64,000 bases of DNA from contig JACPPF010000132.1 of the NCBI GenBank assembly GCA_016191165.1, forward strand, positions 1 through 64,000, read 5' to 3'. Of this stretch, positions 16,062-25,621 are shown one piece after another; position 1 is the first letter of the stretch, and the number at the start of each line of letters is the position of its first letter. The notes below the pieces were generated by a model. It saw nothing but the letters and a program-made list of their open reading frames with translations, had not been told where the DNA came from and ran no database searches. The position numbers and the translations under genes are program-made. Source of the DNA: Planctomycetota bacterium. Its GTDB lineage: Bacteria; Planctomycetota; Planctomycetia; Gemmatales; Gemmataceae.

Positions 16062-16892
16062 TCACGGCGCCTTGACGGTGAAGTCGATCACGTTTTTGCC
16101 GGCCTTGAGCGCCCGCGCGACGCCGCCGGTCTTGCCTCCGGGGGTGACGTAGCCAACGCCTTCGTGCCAGGCCATGATGTGGATCTCGGCCCCGGCAGGG
16201 ACTTCGGGGATCGTGAAATTGCCGTTCGCATCCGTGATGGCGTAATAGGGATGGTTGAACACAAAAAGCTGCGCCGACATCCAGGTATGAAAATCGCATT
16301 GCAGCTTGACCGGCAAGGGTTGGGGGTTGAAGGTCTTGGTGATTTCCGATTTGGCCGGGACGTTGACGTTGAAGCTGTTGTCCTCGTTATAGATCGGATG
16401 CGCGGTCGCACGAATGTTGTGAGCCACCACGGCGCTGTTGCGCAGGATCAGTTTTTGGCCGGTCGGTACTTCCTTTTTGCCGTCGAAATAGACCGGATTG
16501 AAAACCGAGACGCGCGGCACGAACTGGCAGTGCGGCTGATCGATGATCACGGTGTCCTTGCGTTTCTGTTTGGCGGGTTTGATGGCGAGATAAGTGTCCT
16601 GGGGCGCCCGCACCCACACGACCACGTTGGCGACTCCCTTGGTCTTGGGATCGACCACCCACGTCAGATCGATCTTTTCGTTCTTCTTGCCCAGCAGGCA
16701 GCAGATGGGGCCGTCGCGGTGGATCTTCATCTTCGGAACCAGATTGACGATGGCAGGGATCGCCCCATCGAGCGTGACCTTGCCGGTCAAGCTGCCCCAG
16801 CCATCGGTCTTGAGAAGCTTTTGTGCCGAGGCCGAGGGGACGCTGATCGCCAGGGACAGGATCGCCGCGATTGCGAAGGTGGTATAGCGCAT
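16062..16892 (-). CDS. Exported cupredoxin-like copper protein
   Basis: 276 residues with a signal peptide (FAIAAILSLAISVPSASA). A methylamine-utilisation/cupredoxin-like beta-sandwich follows: VVWVRAP, DQPHCQFVPRV and a candidate type I copper site of His158 (VAHNIRA), Cys199, His202 and Met205 (CDFHTWM). The C-x2-H-x2-M spacing equals that of amicyanin rather than plastocyanin. After it comes a carboxypeptidase-regulatory-like strand set (YYAITDANGNFTIPEVPAG). It probably carries electrons in the periplasm. ATG 16892 has an AGGAG site upstream. The partner oxidase is not evident. Confidence 0.78.
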   Translation of the reverse strand: MRYTTFAIAAILSLAISVPSASAQKLLKTDGWGSLTGKVTLDGAIPAIVNLVPKMKIHRDGPICCLLGKKNEKIDLTWVVDPKTKGVANVVVWVRAPQDTYLAIKPAKQKRKDTVIIDQPHCQFVPRVSVFNPVYFDGKKEVPTGQKLILRNSAVVAHNIRATAHPIYNEDNSFNVNVPAKSEITKTFNPQPLPVKLQCDFHTWMSAQLFVFNHPYYAITDANGNFTIPEVPAGAEIHIMAWHEGVGYVTPGGKTGGVARALKAGKNVIDFTVKAP

Positions 16893-17153
16893 GGATTCGC
16901 ACTCCTGAGAGAAAAGGATTGGCAGGCGGGTTTGATTCACACGCGGGAAGGATGGCCGGTCCGAACCGGAGCGCCAGCGAAGGGCGCGGCCTTGCCGCAC
17001 GTAGGATAATATACACGCGGTGGTGGGGAGAAGGGAAGGTAAAAGCAGACGAAATGGGCCCACGGCCGGGCACAGGTTTCGCGAAACCGCCAGGCGGCGC
17101 GCGTTGCGGGCCGCGTTGGCGGGGGGAATCTGAAAGGCATTGATGCGCGTTCG

Positions 17154-17480
17154 TTAAAACACGTCGAGCCAAAAATGGTTGCCGCGGTAGTAGCGCTGGG
17201 ATTGCCACATCTCATAGCGCCAGCCCGGCTCCCGGAAAGCGGGCAGGGCCTGGTACGCCGGCGGCCGCATGTAGGGCATCCCTGGCCCTTCCGGCCAACG
17301 GGGGCCTTGAGCCGGCCAGTAGTTGTGCGGGAAATAGTAGTAGGGGTAATAGTAGAGCCGATTGTAGTCCTGGCTTTGGGGATAGGGTTGAAAGTTTTGG
17401 GCGCGAGCGCTGGATTCACTGGCGAGAAATCCGATTGCCACGATTCCAAGGGTGAGAATGGTCCAGATTCTTCGATCCAT
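17154..17480 (-). CDS. Exported Tyr/Pro-rich small protein
   Basis: 108 residues: signal peptide (IWTILTLGIVAIGFLASESSARA) then a Tyr-, Pro- and Trp-rich chain (LYYYPYYYFPHNYWPAQGPRWPEG) ending NHFWLDVF. Proteins of this look occur in planctomycetes, but no function is known to me. AAGGAGA before ATG 17480 decides the start. Composition suggests a disordered or surface-associated protein. Confidence 0.65.
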   Translation of the reverse strand: MDRRIWTILTLGIVAIGFLASESSARAQNFQPYPQSQDYNRLYYYPYYYFPHNYWPAQGPRWPEGPGMPYMRPPAYQALPAFREPGWRYEMWQSQRYYRGNHFWLDVF

Positions 17481-18012
17481 GATTGCATCTCCTTGCGCGG
17501 GGTGCGGTCCTTCTGCCGGCGCAATTCTACCCCATGCGGCTTCGCGCTGTCGCGTTGCGGCGTGTTTTTCAATGGGCCACGCCAGGAAAGTTGGCAAGGT
17601 GTTCGCGTCGTTACGTTGGTGTCGAGGGTACCGATTGAATGCCCGGGCCCAGGTCATGCAACGCGGAGACCACCGTGAGTTTATGAACGCGGGTTATTGA
17701 CCGCCGAGAGCGCGGAGACAAGCCGAGATTGGACTCGGGTGAATGGCATCGGAAACAGAGGGTACTCGAACGCAAGGGATAGGTTTCATCACAAGTCCTT
17801 CTTTCACTTTCCGTTGCAATCTCTCCACGTTCTTTGCGGTGAATAATCCGGGTCAATCGTTGATTTGCGAAGCGGAGGCGGGATCGAGGTTTTCGCGGTT
17901 GTCATTGGCCATTTACCGTCGCGGCCTTCTGAAGTGAGACGCCGGGCTTCTTCGGGTGGGTCCATTCTTGGCGGCAACCTTTTCAACCTCTATCGCATCC
18001 ATGCCATTTTTT
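17481..18012. other. 532-bp intergenic region
   Basis: No convincing gene, RNA or repeat was recognised. Short frames here lack family-like sequence and ribosome sites. It should hold the promoter of the Tyr/Pro-rich protein gene. Confidence 0.5.
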
Positions 18013-19890
18013 TTAGGTGTGCCGCGGGGCCGATGCCTTCCCCAGCCACGCATCCGCGACCGCCGTCGTAATGGCATCCTCGTTGTCCCAAAGCGCCGCC
18101 AGGCTTTGGCTGATTCGCCGATTGGCAAGGGCCATGAAATAGCGTCCCGCCTGGATTTCGCGTTGCATTTCCGCATCGCCGTTGGCGTCGGTCATCAGAT
18201 GATCGAGGCGAGCGAGCGTGCAGCTCGAGGCATAAAGATCGCACGCGGCATCGGCCAGGCGTTCCTGCATGTACTGGCTTTTCAAGACGACTTCCATGAT
18301 CTTGAGTTCCTCATCGTCGCCGCCCCGAGATTGCTCAAGCGCCTTCTTGCGGAAATGCTTCAGCACATCGATTACCGCCAGGCCAAAATCGCGCACGCGG
18401 GCAGACAGCTCACGGGCTTCCTTGCGCAGATGAGCGTTCTTGACCGGGACCTCCGGTGAGGAAAAACGAGCGGCGAGCTGGCTGCGGCCGAAATTCCAGA
18501 GCGTCCCAAAATCGCGCAGCGGGTGCTTCAAGGCGCCAAGAATGCCCTTGAGGTTTTCGCCGACGCCGCGCATGCCGACCACGGCGATGAATGCCTTGAG
18601 CACATCATTGGCGCCTTCGCCGATGGTGTTGATGCGCGCGTCACGCATCATGCGTTCGTAGGGATCGGCCGTGAAGTAGCCCTGACCGCCGTGGATTTGC
18701 AGCGTGTCATTGACGATGGTCCAGAGCGCTTCGGTCGACCAGACCTTGAGCATTGCCGTTTCGAGCATGTAATCGTCAGCGCCGCGGTCGATGAAGGCGG
18801 CGCACTGGGCGGCGGTCGCCTCCATGGCGAAGGCGTTGGCGGCCATGAAGGCGATTTTTTTTTTCACCAGCTCGAATTCGCCAATCGTTTCCTTGAATTG
18901 CACGCGCTTGTTGGCATGAGCAATCGATGCCTGGAGACAGGTTCGCGCGACGCCGGAGCAGCTGGCGCCAAACGTCGTGCGGCCAAAGTCGAGCACGGTC
19001 AGGGCGACGCGCAAGCCTTTGCCCAGGGGGCCGAGGATGTTCTCGGCCGGAACCGGCATGTCGGTGAACTTGAGCCGGGCGGTGGCCGTGCCGCGGATGC
19101 CGCACTTTTCCATGCGCGCTTCGAGCACCTCGAAGCCGGGCATATCGGGCGTGACCAGGAAGGCGGTGATCTTCGTTTCCCCCTCACCCCCGAACCCTCT
19201 CCCGCCAGGGGCGAGGGGAGGCTGCGGGACCGGGGTGCGAGCCATGACGGTGAGCACGCCCGCGATGCCGCCGTTGGTGATGTAGCGTTTTTCGCCGTTG
19301 AGAATCCAGGTCTTGCCATCGGCGCTGGGCGTCGCCGTGGTTTGCACGTTGGCGGCGTCGGACCCGGCCTCGGGCTCGGTCAACGCGAAGGCGCCGAGCT
19401 TCTTGCCCGTGATCAGATCGGGCAGCCATTTCTCCTGCTGTGCGCGGGTGCCAAAGAGAAGCAGGGCGCGCACGCCGATGGAATGATGCGCGTTCACGAA
19501 AACTGCCGTGGAGGAGCAATGGCCGCCGATGATTTGCAGAATCTTCGTGTAGCCCAGCTGCGAGAACCCGCGGCCGCCGAACTCCGTCGGGGCGGTCATG
19601 CCCAGGACACCGAGTTTGGCGAGGCCATCAATGACCGATTGTGGAATATTCGCCTGGCGGTCGATCGCGGCGGCGTCGATCGATTCGTCGGCGAACTTTT
19701 GCACATCGCGCATCGCTTGCTCGACAATAGGCTTTTCGGCGTCGGTGAGGTCGGGATAGGGAAAAAGCAGTGCTCCCTGAAATTGACCGAAAAACAGCGT
19801 CTTCGCGAAGCCAAGCGGCTTCTTCTCCGAGAAAAGCAGCTCCTCGGCCTGCTTCTTTTGTTCCTGGATTTGGGAAACGGTAAGGGCCAT
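18013..19890 (-). CDS. Acyl-CoA dehydrogenase (long, VLCAD/ACAD9-like)
   Basis: 625 residues, longer than the usual ~385 and like membrane-associated very-long-chain enzymes with an extra C-terminal helical domain. Family signatures: AFALTEPEAGSDAANVQT, TWILNGEKRYITNGG, FGASCSGVARTCLQ and IHGGQGYFTADPYERMMRDARINTIGEGANDVL. It should oxidise acyl-CoA at the alpha-beta bond using FAD. Around residues 218-236 an in-frame insert (PVPQPPLAPGGRGFGGEGE) is encoded by a palindromic repeat, between VMART and TKITAFLV, two segments normally adjacent. AAGGAGGAG before ATG 19890 fixes the start. Confidence 0.88.
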   Translation of the reverse strand: MALTVSQIQEQKKQAEELLFSEKKPLGFAKTLFFGQFQGALLFPYPDLTDAEKPIVEQAMRDVQKFADESIDAAAIDRQANIPQSVIDGLAKLGVLGMTAPTEFGGRGFSQLGYTKILQIIGGHCSSTAVFVNAHHSIGVRALLLFGTRAQQEKWLPDLITGKKLGAFALTEPEAGSDAANVQTTATPSADGKTWILNGEKRYITNGGIAGVLTVMARTPVPQPPLAPGGRGFGGEGETKITAFLVTPDMPGFEVLEARMEKCGIRGTATARLKFTDMPVPAENILGPLGKGLRVALTVLDFGRTTFGASCSGVARTCLQASIAHANKRVQFKETIGEFELVKKKIAFMAANAFAMEATAAQCAAFIDRGADDYMLETAMLKVWSTEALWTIVNDTLQIHGGQGYFTADPYERMMRDARINTIGEGANDVLKAFIAVVGMRGVGENLKGILGALKHPLRDFGTLWNFGRSQLAARFSSPEVPVKNAHLRKEARELSARVRDFGLAVIDVLKHFRKKALEQSRGGDDEELKIMEVVLKSQYMQERLADAACDLYASSCTLARLDHLMTDANGDAEMQREIQAGRYFMALANRRISQSLAALWDNEDAITTAVADAWLGKASAPRHT

Positions 19891-19972
19891 GAAGCTCCTC
19901 CTTGGACGGGAAGGCAGTCCATTTCATTATACCGGCGTACGGGCGGCAGGACGCTCGATCCTGAAAGCCCGT

Positions 19973-21280
19973 TCAATCCAGCGCGGCGACCCGGGCGCCC
20001 TTCACCGTGTACAGGAAATCCTCCGGGTCGGTCGCGTTTAGCTTGAGCTGGCCTATCACCCGCACCAGGCCGCGCTGATAACGCGTCGTCTGGCCCGCGG
20101 GCATCTCGATGAACACGATCCCCGTCGTCTCCGGCATCTCGCAATACCAGCAGCCGACCGGGGCTTCGATGAACAAAAATGCTGCCATGTCCGGATCCTC
20201 ACGGAGCGGATACATGAACCCGGCCAGGGAAATTTGCTTATTCTCCAGGTCATGAAGATATTTGGGAAAGTTGACCTTGAAAGGCCTGGTCAGGGAAGTC
20301 TCGGCAAAGAGCTCCCACGGAATAGGATTGATTCCTTTCGGATCGATGGCGGGCAAGGGCAAGGTATCGAGCTTCGAGACGAGCGGCCGGCGCGAACGAA
20401 ACGCGATCGTGCCCGTGTGCTTTTCCTTGTGCTCCTGGCCGACGCCAAGTTTGGCTTGCGGTCCTTTCTCCACGATTTCACGCAAGATCTGGCGGCGCGT
20501 GCGCAGGGTCGGGTGATTCATGCCGAACTGCACGACGCAACCCTCCATCATGGCCGCGGCGGTCTTGACATCACCGTGGGCGTTGGCAAGTTCGGCGAGC
20601 TGCCAAAGGAGCCGGCCGTCGGCGGGAAACCACAGCGCAAGTTGTTGGGCGATTGGAACGGCACGCGCGGGCAGCTTTTTCAACTCGGGGGGCGCGATCT
20701 TCCCAGGCTCAAAGGCGTTCTTGACACCGACATAGCGAACTCCGAAGAGGTCGTCGAGTTGCGACGCGGGATTGCGTTGCCGCGAGCGGACGAGTTTCAG
20801 GTGCGCCTTTTCAAACGCTTGCAACTTGCCGGGCGCGAGGCGGACCGCTTCCTCCAGCATCGCCTCGGCCTGACGCAGGTCGCCCTTCATTTGCCACGCG
20901 GCGCCAAGATTGGCGGCCAAGGCGAAATGATTGGGGTGCGCGCGCTGAGAGGGTTGCAGGATCTCGATGGCCCGATCGATCTCTCCAAGGCGAATGTAAA
21001 TCGCGCCCAGGTCGGCCAACTCGTCGGGACTCAGCTTGGCTTTTTTCAAGCGAGCCTCCAACTTGGCTGCCTCCTGGCGGTAGCGCGTGCGCAAGGGACT
21101 GGCCTCGGCTTCGTTTTTGGGCTTGAGAGCGAGATTGCGCAAGGCGCGGTGATCGAGCAGAAAGCCACGCCACTGGGCGGGTAACGCCGCGTATTGCTCG
21201 GCGGAATAGTACAGGCCTCCACGCACGCTGGATGGCGCAAGCAAGGCGAACAGGCACAGGGAAAAAACGACGCGACGCAT
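19973..21280 (-). CDS. Exported TPR protein with DUF3299 domain
   Basis: 435 residues with a signal peptide (VVFSLCLFALLAPSSVRG). TPR-like helices span about 60-280 (ELADLGAIYIRLGEIDRAIEIL, ALAANLGAAWQMKGDLRQAEAML). The C-terminal ~110 residues match DUF3299: ISLAGFMYPLREDPDMAAFLFIEAPVGCWYCEMPE, with the CWYC pair that could bind metal. Function is unknown; exported DUF3299 proteins have been noted near transport genes. GGAG before ATG 21280 supports the start. Confidence 0.72.
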   Translation of the reverse strand: MRRVVFSLCLFALLAPSSVRGGLYYSAEQYAALPAQWRGFLLDHRALRNLALKPKNEAEASPLRTRYRQEAAKLEARLKKAKLSPDELADLGAIYIRLGEIDRAIEILQPSQRAHPNHFALAANLGAAWQMKGDLRQAEAMLEEAVRLAPGKLQAFEKAHLKLVRSRQRNPASQLDDLFGVRYVGVKNAFEPGKIAPPELKKLPARAVPIAQQLALWFPADGRLLWQLAELANAHGDVKTAAAMMEGCVVQFGMNHPTLRTRRQILREIVEKGPQAKLGVGQEHKEKHTGTIAFRSRRPLVSKLDTLPLPAIDPKGINPIPWELFAETSLTRPFKVNFPKYLHDLENKQISLAGFMYPLREDPDMAAFLFIEAPVGCWYCEMPETTGIVFIEMPAGQTTRYQRGLVRVIGQLKLNATDPEDFLYTVKGARVAALD

Positions 21281-21406
21281 GACGCGCTCCGGGAGGTCTG
21301 GGTATCGTTCAGTTTACCAGGATTGCCGCGTTTGAGAAAAGGTTGGTTGGATTAAATCTTTTTCGGGTGCGACTTGCCCGAGACCGCGAGCGCGGCGCCG
21401 TGGCGC

Positions 21407-22897
21407 TCAGCGCCAGGCTGCCTTCCGTTCGGCGACCAAAAACTCGTAGTCCGTCCAGCCGCGCGGGTCGGCGACTTCCTGCCAGAAGCGGCGGTACCAG
21501 AGCTGGACGCTCACACGCCGGGCGGATGGCGAAAACAAAAAGACGCGCCGGTCAGGCCGCTCCGCGTGCAAACGGGTGTCCTCGATTTTCGCAACGTGCA
21601 GCCAGAATGGAATCGGCCCCTCACCTGCGGGGCCAAAGAGTTGCTTGGCGTAAAGTGCGCCTGCGATGCCCGACCAGCGACCGGCCTTTTTCGGCAAGCG
21701 CGGTCCATCCACGAGCGCAACGGCCTTGCCCTGTTCATCCCAGGCTTGAACGACGAGAAGCAAATGCCGATCGACGAACCCCGTCGGCACGCGATGGCCC
21801 ACGCGCTGGGCGACGATTTCGACGGCGACCTGCTTTCCCTTCGTGCTGGTTGATGTGCCGACATCCATCCGCAGCGATTCGCGCAGCAGGTCGATTCGCC
21901 CGCCCGGCATGTCATGGCTGGCGAGCGTGCGCGGATCCCGCACGATGCCGCCCTTGCCCGGCGCGATGTTGTTCATCTTTCCGGTCGGGGCCATGTGGCA
22001 AGATTGACAATGCTTCCCTTGGGCGCGGGCCGGACTTGCCAGCCATTCGCTGTAGGTCCCGTAGGCGTGAGCGCCGAAAACGATTCCTTCATGGCACGAC
22101 GCGCAATACCGGCTTTCCTTGTATAGGGGAGAATACGCAAACGTTTCACCCGGGCGGACCGCGTCGTCGAGAGGCCCAAACGTCAAGGAAACGCCGTCGC
22201 GCGGACGCAAGAGCCGCACGGCATCTCGGCCAAACCGCGTGCCGAATTTGCCTGGAGGCACGTCGGCGACCTTGTGACAAAAATCGCAGTGGACGCCGCT
22301 ACGGGCGACGCCCTGGGCTTCGCGCACATCGTATTCCAGCGTCGGCGACGCCAGCGTCGGCGCGTGACAGGAAGCGCAAACCGCGGACCCATCGGGGTGC
22401 TCCGCGCGCGCGTTCCAGGTTTGGCGCGGCAGCGATTTGCCGTCAGTTCCCGCAAACAGGTGCAGAAAACGCGGATTGCTCGCCGAGCGACCGTGAGCGC
22501 TGCCTCGCCACTGCTGGTAGATCTCATCGTGACAGTTAGCACAGTTGTTGATTTGCACCGGGTCAGGATGTGGCTCGATCCAGGCGTAGTCGAGGTTGTC
22601 TTCCCTCGGCAGCGGCGCCAGACGCAGCGAATCAGACGACCCGGCGGCGATTCGATAGCCAGGCTTGCTGGCAATCAAGCGCTTGCCTCCGGGTGAGGCG
22701 GGCAGAAAAAAACGCCCGGCCGAATCGGTGGTGACGCGCCGGCATTCGCCTTGCCAGCCGACGCGAGCGCCGGCGACAGGACCGGTGTCATCCGTCACGT
22801 TCCCTTCAAGCGAAACACCACTTCGCGCGAAAATAAAACACCAGACCGCGACGATCAGCAGGAGACCAATGCAAGCGTGGCGCCGCGCGAGCGACAT
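21407..22897 (-). CDS. Pentahaem cytochrome c with carboxypeptidase-regulatory-like head
   Basis: 496 residues. After a single N-terminal transmembrane helix (IGLLLIVAVWCFIFAR), residues ~28-90 form a carboxypeptidase-regulatory-like beta domain (LEGNVTDDTGPVAGARVGW, TTDSAGRFFLPA). Five CxxCH haem sites follow at Cys119, 174, 204, 265 and 297, resembling cytochrome c554-type proteins (QWRGSAHG, CASCHAP, CDFCHK, CASCHE, CQSCHM). It probably shuttles electrons in the periplasm. The C-terminal ~180 residues have no haem site and look like a beta-sandwich. The redox partner is unknown. Confidence 0.85.
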   Translation of the reverse strand: MSLARRHACIGLLLIVAVWCFIFARSGVSLEGNVTDDTGPVAGARVGWQGECRRVTTDSAGRFFLPASPGGKRLIASKPGYRIAAGSSDSLRLAPLPREDNLDYAWIEPHPDPVQINNCANCHDEIYQQWRGSAHGRSASNPRFLHLFAGTDGKSLPRQTWNARAEHPDGSAVCASCHAPTLASPTLEYDVREAQGVARSGVHCDFCHKVADVPPGKFGTRFGRDAVRLLRPRDGVSLTFGPLDDAVRPGETFAYSPLYKESRYCASCHEGIVFGAHAYGTYSEWLASPARAQGKHCQSCHMAPTGKMNNIAPGKGGIVRDPRTLASHDMPGGRIDLLRESLRMDVGTSTSTKGKQVAVEIVAQRVGHRVPTGFVDRHLLLVVQAWDEQGKAVALVDGPRLPKKAGRWSGIAGALYAKQLFGPAGEGPIPFWLHVAKIEDTRLHAERPDRRVFLFSPSARRVSVQLWYRRFWQEVADPRGWTDYEFLVAERKAAWR

Positions 22898-23103
22898 TGA
22901 GGTGATCCAGTCGTTGCAGCCAGATGAAGTGCCCGGAGTTGTGCCGCAGAGGTATTGACGTTCGATTGAAGGTCGTCAAATAGCCACCAAATACGGCAAA
23001 TCCACATCGGTATCCTACAGGGGCAACAGGGAGGGTGAAAGACCAAGGCCGCCTTCCTTCCGCCCTCCAACCCTCCGGCTCCCATCCATGTGGCGAAGGC
23101 CCG

Positions 23104-24450
23104 TCAAGCGGCGCGCCGTGGCAGAAACGCCAGCAAAAGGATGCAACCAGGGATTGCACTCAGCGCAGATCCGGCCAGCGTGCCGATCTTGCTGGCGTCA
23201 AGCAACTCCCCGTCGAGGGCGAGACCGGCGACGAAAAGGGACATGGTAAACCCGATGCCGGCGAGGCAGCCGGCGCCCAACATCACTTGCCAGGTGACCC
23301 CAGACGGAAGACGCGCCAGCCCCACGGAGACGGCGAGCCAACTGAACACGAGAATGCCCAGGGGTTTGCCGACAACGAGTCCCGCGGCGACGCCCAGGGC
23401 GACCGGGTGACCCAGCGCTCCCAGTTCGATGCTGACACCGGCGTTGGCGAGCGCGAATACGGGCATGATGATGAATGCCACCCACGGGTGCAGGCTCGCC
23501 TCTAGCCGTTCTAGCGGCGAGGTCGATTCTCGCGCCGCCATTTCAAGCTGCCCGAGCAAGGGCCGGTGATGGTACTCCGGCTTCCCGTCTTGATCCGCAC
23601 GCAAGCTATTGAGAACGTCGGCGACCACATCAATAAGCGCCCGTTCGCCCACCCAGGCACTCGCGGGGGTCAGCAGTCCCAGCAACACGCCAGCCACCGT
23701 GGGATGGATGCCCGATTTCAGAAACGCCAGCCAGATGAATGCGCCAACCACGACATAAATCGCGACGCGCCGAACACCGAGGCAGTTCAGGAAATAGGTC
23801 ACCCCAAAGCCAAGCGCCGCCAACAACAGCGCGCCAAGCGAGATATTCGTGGAGTAAAAGACGGCAATGACGAGCACGGCGCCAAGGTCGTCCGCAATCG
23901 CCAACGACAGCAGCAGGATCTTGAGGCCAAACGGGACGCGCGGTCCGAGCAACGCGAGGAACCCGACCACGAAGGCGATGTCGGTCGCCATGGGAATGCC
24001 CCAGCCCGACGCGCCTGGTTGTCCGCCCAGAAGCAACCAGTAGATGCTGGCCGGCGCGATCATGCCGCCCAGGGCCGCCATCACCGGCAATGCTGCTTTT
24101 TTTGGGTCGCGCAGCTCGCCAGCCACGATCTCACGTTTGATCTCCAGACCGACGACGAAAAAGAAGATCGTCATCAAGGCATCATTGACCCAGTGCAGCA
24201 GCGATTCGTCCAGTCCCCAGGGACCGATGCCGATGCGCAGGTGCGTCTGCCAAAATCCGCGGAACGCTTCGGCCCAGGGCGAATTAGCCAGCCCAAGAGC
24301 GGCCGCCGTGCAGATCAAAAGGACGACTCCGCTCGCAGATTCGATCTGCAAGAATCGGACGAACGGACGGGCCAGTCGCCGAATCGGCGGATCGGGTAGC
24401 CGACTCGGCGAATCCAAAGCGCGCTCCGCCTCTGGTCCAGCTTTATGCAT
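23104..24450 (-). CDS. nhaA: Na+/H+ antiporter NhaA
   Basis: 448 residues with about 12 hydrophobic segments. Diagnostic NhaA sequence is present: FFFVVGLEIKREIVAGEL, IPMATDIAFVVGFLALLG and LSLAIADDLGAVLVIAVFY, which carry the Asp133 and Asp163/Asp164 equivalents of E. coli NhaA. It exchanges sodium for protons across the inner membrane. A ~25-residue cytoplasmic N-terminal extension precedes the first helix. A loop near residue 290-310 is longer than in E. coli. Confidence 0.93.
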   Translation of the reverse strand: MHKAGPEAERALDSPSRLPDPPIRRLARPFVRFLQIESASGVVLLICTAAALGLANSPWAEAFRGFWQTHLRIGIGPWGLDESLLHWVNDALMTIFFFVVGLEIKREIVAGELRDPKKAALPVMAALGGMIAPASIYWLLLGGQPGASGWGIPMATDIAFVVGFLALLGPRVPFGLKILLLSLAIADDLGAVLVIAVFYSTNISLGALLLAALGFGVTYFLNCLGVRRVAIYVVVGAFIWLAFLKSGIHPTVAGVLLGLLTPASAWVGERALIDVVADVLNSLRADQDGKPEYHHRPLLGQLEMAARESTSPLERLEASLHPWVAFIIMPVFALANAGVSIELGALGHPVALGVAAGLVVGKPLGILVFSWLAVSVGLARLPSGVTWQVMLGAGCLAGIGFTMSLFVAGLALDGELLDASKIGTLAGSALSAIPGCILLLAFLPRRAA

Positions 24451-25018
24451 TGGCGTGGGTCAGCCTTCGAGAAAGGAGATTACCCGACCCCGCGTGTTAC
24501 GACGGAGGCAGGGCCTTATGAATGGGTTTGCGAACCGAAAGCGCGCGCGGAAAAGCACGCGTCAGGCAGGAGATTACAGGCCGCCGCTGGTGGTGATGAA
24601 GAGCCTGAGATATAGCTCGACTTCCCAGACCGACCTTTCAAGTTGTGGATAAAGCAAAGGTACCATAGCCTCTCCAGATGAGAACGTCATCACCGATTGT
24701 ATTCGCGCGAGCGATCGTTGATAACCCCCAGGTTGCTTTTCTCCCAGGGCGTTCTCGAAAATCGTTGACACGAGTTACCCTCGCCAGGCAGATTCAACTC
24801 GTCGCGGCATTCTCGCTCCATCGCTTCCGGAGGTGGGACTCGTAGTACAGTTCGACTGGATTTGTCCTGCGTGTTCCACCACGACGCGATAGCACGGCGA
24901 CGAGTCATCGCACCCGAAGCTCGCAGGATAAAGCCGTTGATCCACAAAGAGTCCGCGTGCTGGTCATGGCGCCACCAGTCGGCCTGGGTCAAGGCGATCT
25001 TTCCGCACAGCCCCCGTC
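24451..25018. other. 568-bp region without a recognisable gene
   Basis: Upstream of nhaA. Candidate frames on both strands show no family-like sequence or ribosome site. No tRNA or strong hairpin was seen. It abuts the TfoX-like remnant. Confidence 0.5.
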
Positions 25019-25300
25019 CGCAAGAAGGCCGTCCAGGAGAAGAAGATGCGCGGCGGGCTTTGCTTCCCGCGTCACGGCCCCATGCTGGTCGGGGTCTGGA
25101 AAAACTCGCTGACCGCTCGCATTGGCCCGGAACGGGCCGACGGGCCGTTGCTTGAGTTGCGCGTCAGGCCGATGGATATCACCGGCATGCGGAAAATGGG
25201 TTGGATCATGGTCGAACCCGATAGCGTGGCCGACGAAGGTACCCTGAAGGAAAAGGCGCGGCGGGCGATCCAATTCGTTGGGAAGCTGCTTGCGAAGTGA
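25019..25300 (+). pseudogene. TfoX N-terminal-domain remnant
   Basis: The frame reads RKKAVQEKKMRGGLCFPRHG, then GVWKNSLTARIGP and RVRPMDITGMRKMGWIMVEP, the pattern of TfoX/Sxy N-terminal-domain proteins (compare the VxEKKMFGG-F consensus). The usual ~20-30 residues before KKM are absent and no start codon with a ribosome site precedes it in frame; the nearest ATG (25046) lies inside the conserved motif. It is best read as a 5'-truncated copy. Confidence 0.6.
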
Positions 25301-25309
25301 TTGAAAGAG

Positions 25310-25382
25310 TACCCCCGGCAGGGATCGAACCTGCGACCTATTGTTTAGGAAACAATTGCTCTATCCACTGAGCTACGGGGGC
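25310..25382 (-). tRNA. tRNA-Arg (CCT)
   Basis: 73 nt that fold as a standard cloverleaf: acceptor GCCCCCG/CGGGGGT, D arm GCTC...GAGC, anticodon arm ATTGT-TTCCTAA-ACAAT with anticodon CCT, and T arm GCAGG-TTCGATC-CCTGC. CCA is not encoded. It reads AGG codons. Confidence 0.95.
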
Positions 25383-25581
25383 CTCCGGTCATTCTACCGG
25401 ATCTCGACAAACCGTTCTGCGATTGGTCACTGACCCTATGCGGCAAAACCGGACCACCCTGCGACGATTCTGGTTCTCGGCGGGTTGGTGTCTTCCTTCG
25501 CAGTTAGCCCCACTTTACGTCGGAACTTCCGCTCGTAACTCCCTCCACAGCTATTCAAGAGGACGCAACGCTCCTGTCGAG

Positions 25582-25620
25582 TTAGGAGAGCTGCGCTCTA
25601 TCCGTCTGAACTACGTAGGG
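25582..25620 (-). pseudogene. 5' half of a second tRNA-Arg(CCT)-like gene
   Basis: Reads CCCTACG-TA-GTTC...GAGC-G-CAGCT-CTCCTAA, i.e. acceptor 5' strand, D arm and anticodon loop with CCT. The following bases (CTCGACAGGAG) cannot close the anticodon stem, and no clear matching T arm is found in the ~200 bp before the intact tRNA-Arg. Either a broken tRNA or one interrupted in the anticodon loop. Confidence 0.5.
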
Positions 25621-25621
25621 C

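Noticed and set aside
18523-20046. Long plus-strand open frame opposite the acyl-CoA dehydrogenase gene
   Set aside because: Shadow frame of a high-GC gene; the minus-strand reading is fully family-like.
24690-24992. Possible 100-residue gene on the minus strand
   Set aside because: No family-like sequence, no ribosome site, and it lies in a gene-poor stretch.
25383-25621. Group I intron in the second tRNA-Arg
   Set aside because: P1-like pairing is present but no R/S core sequence (such as GACTA and TAGTCC partners) could be found; kept only as a test in the findings.
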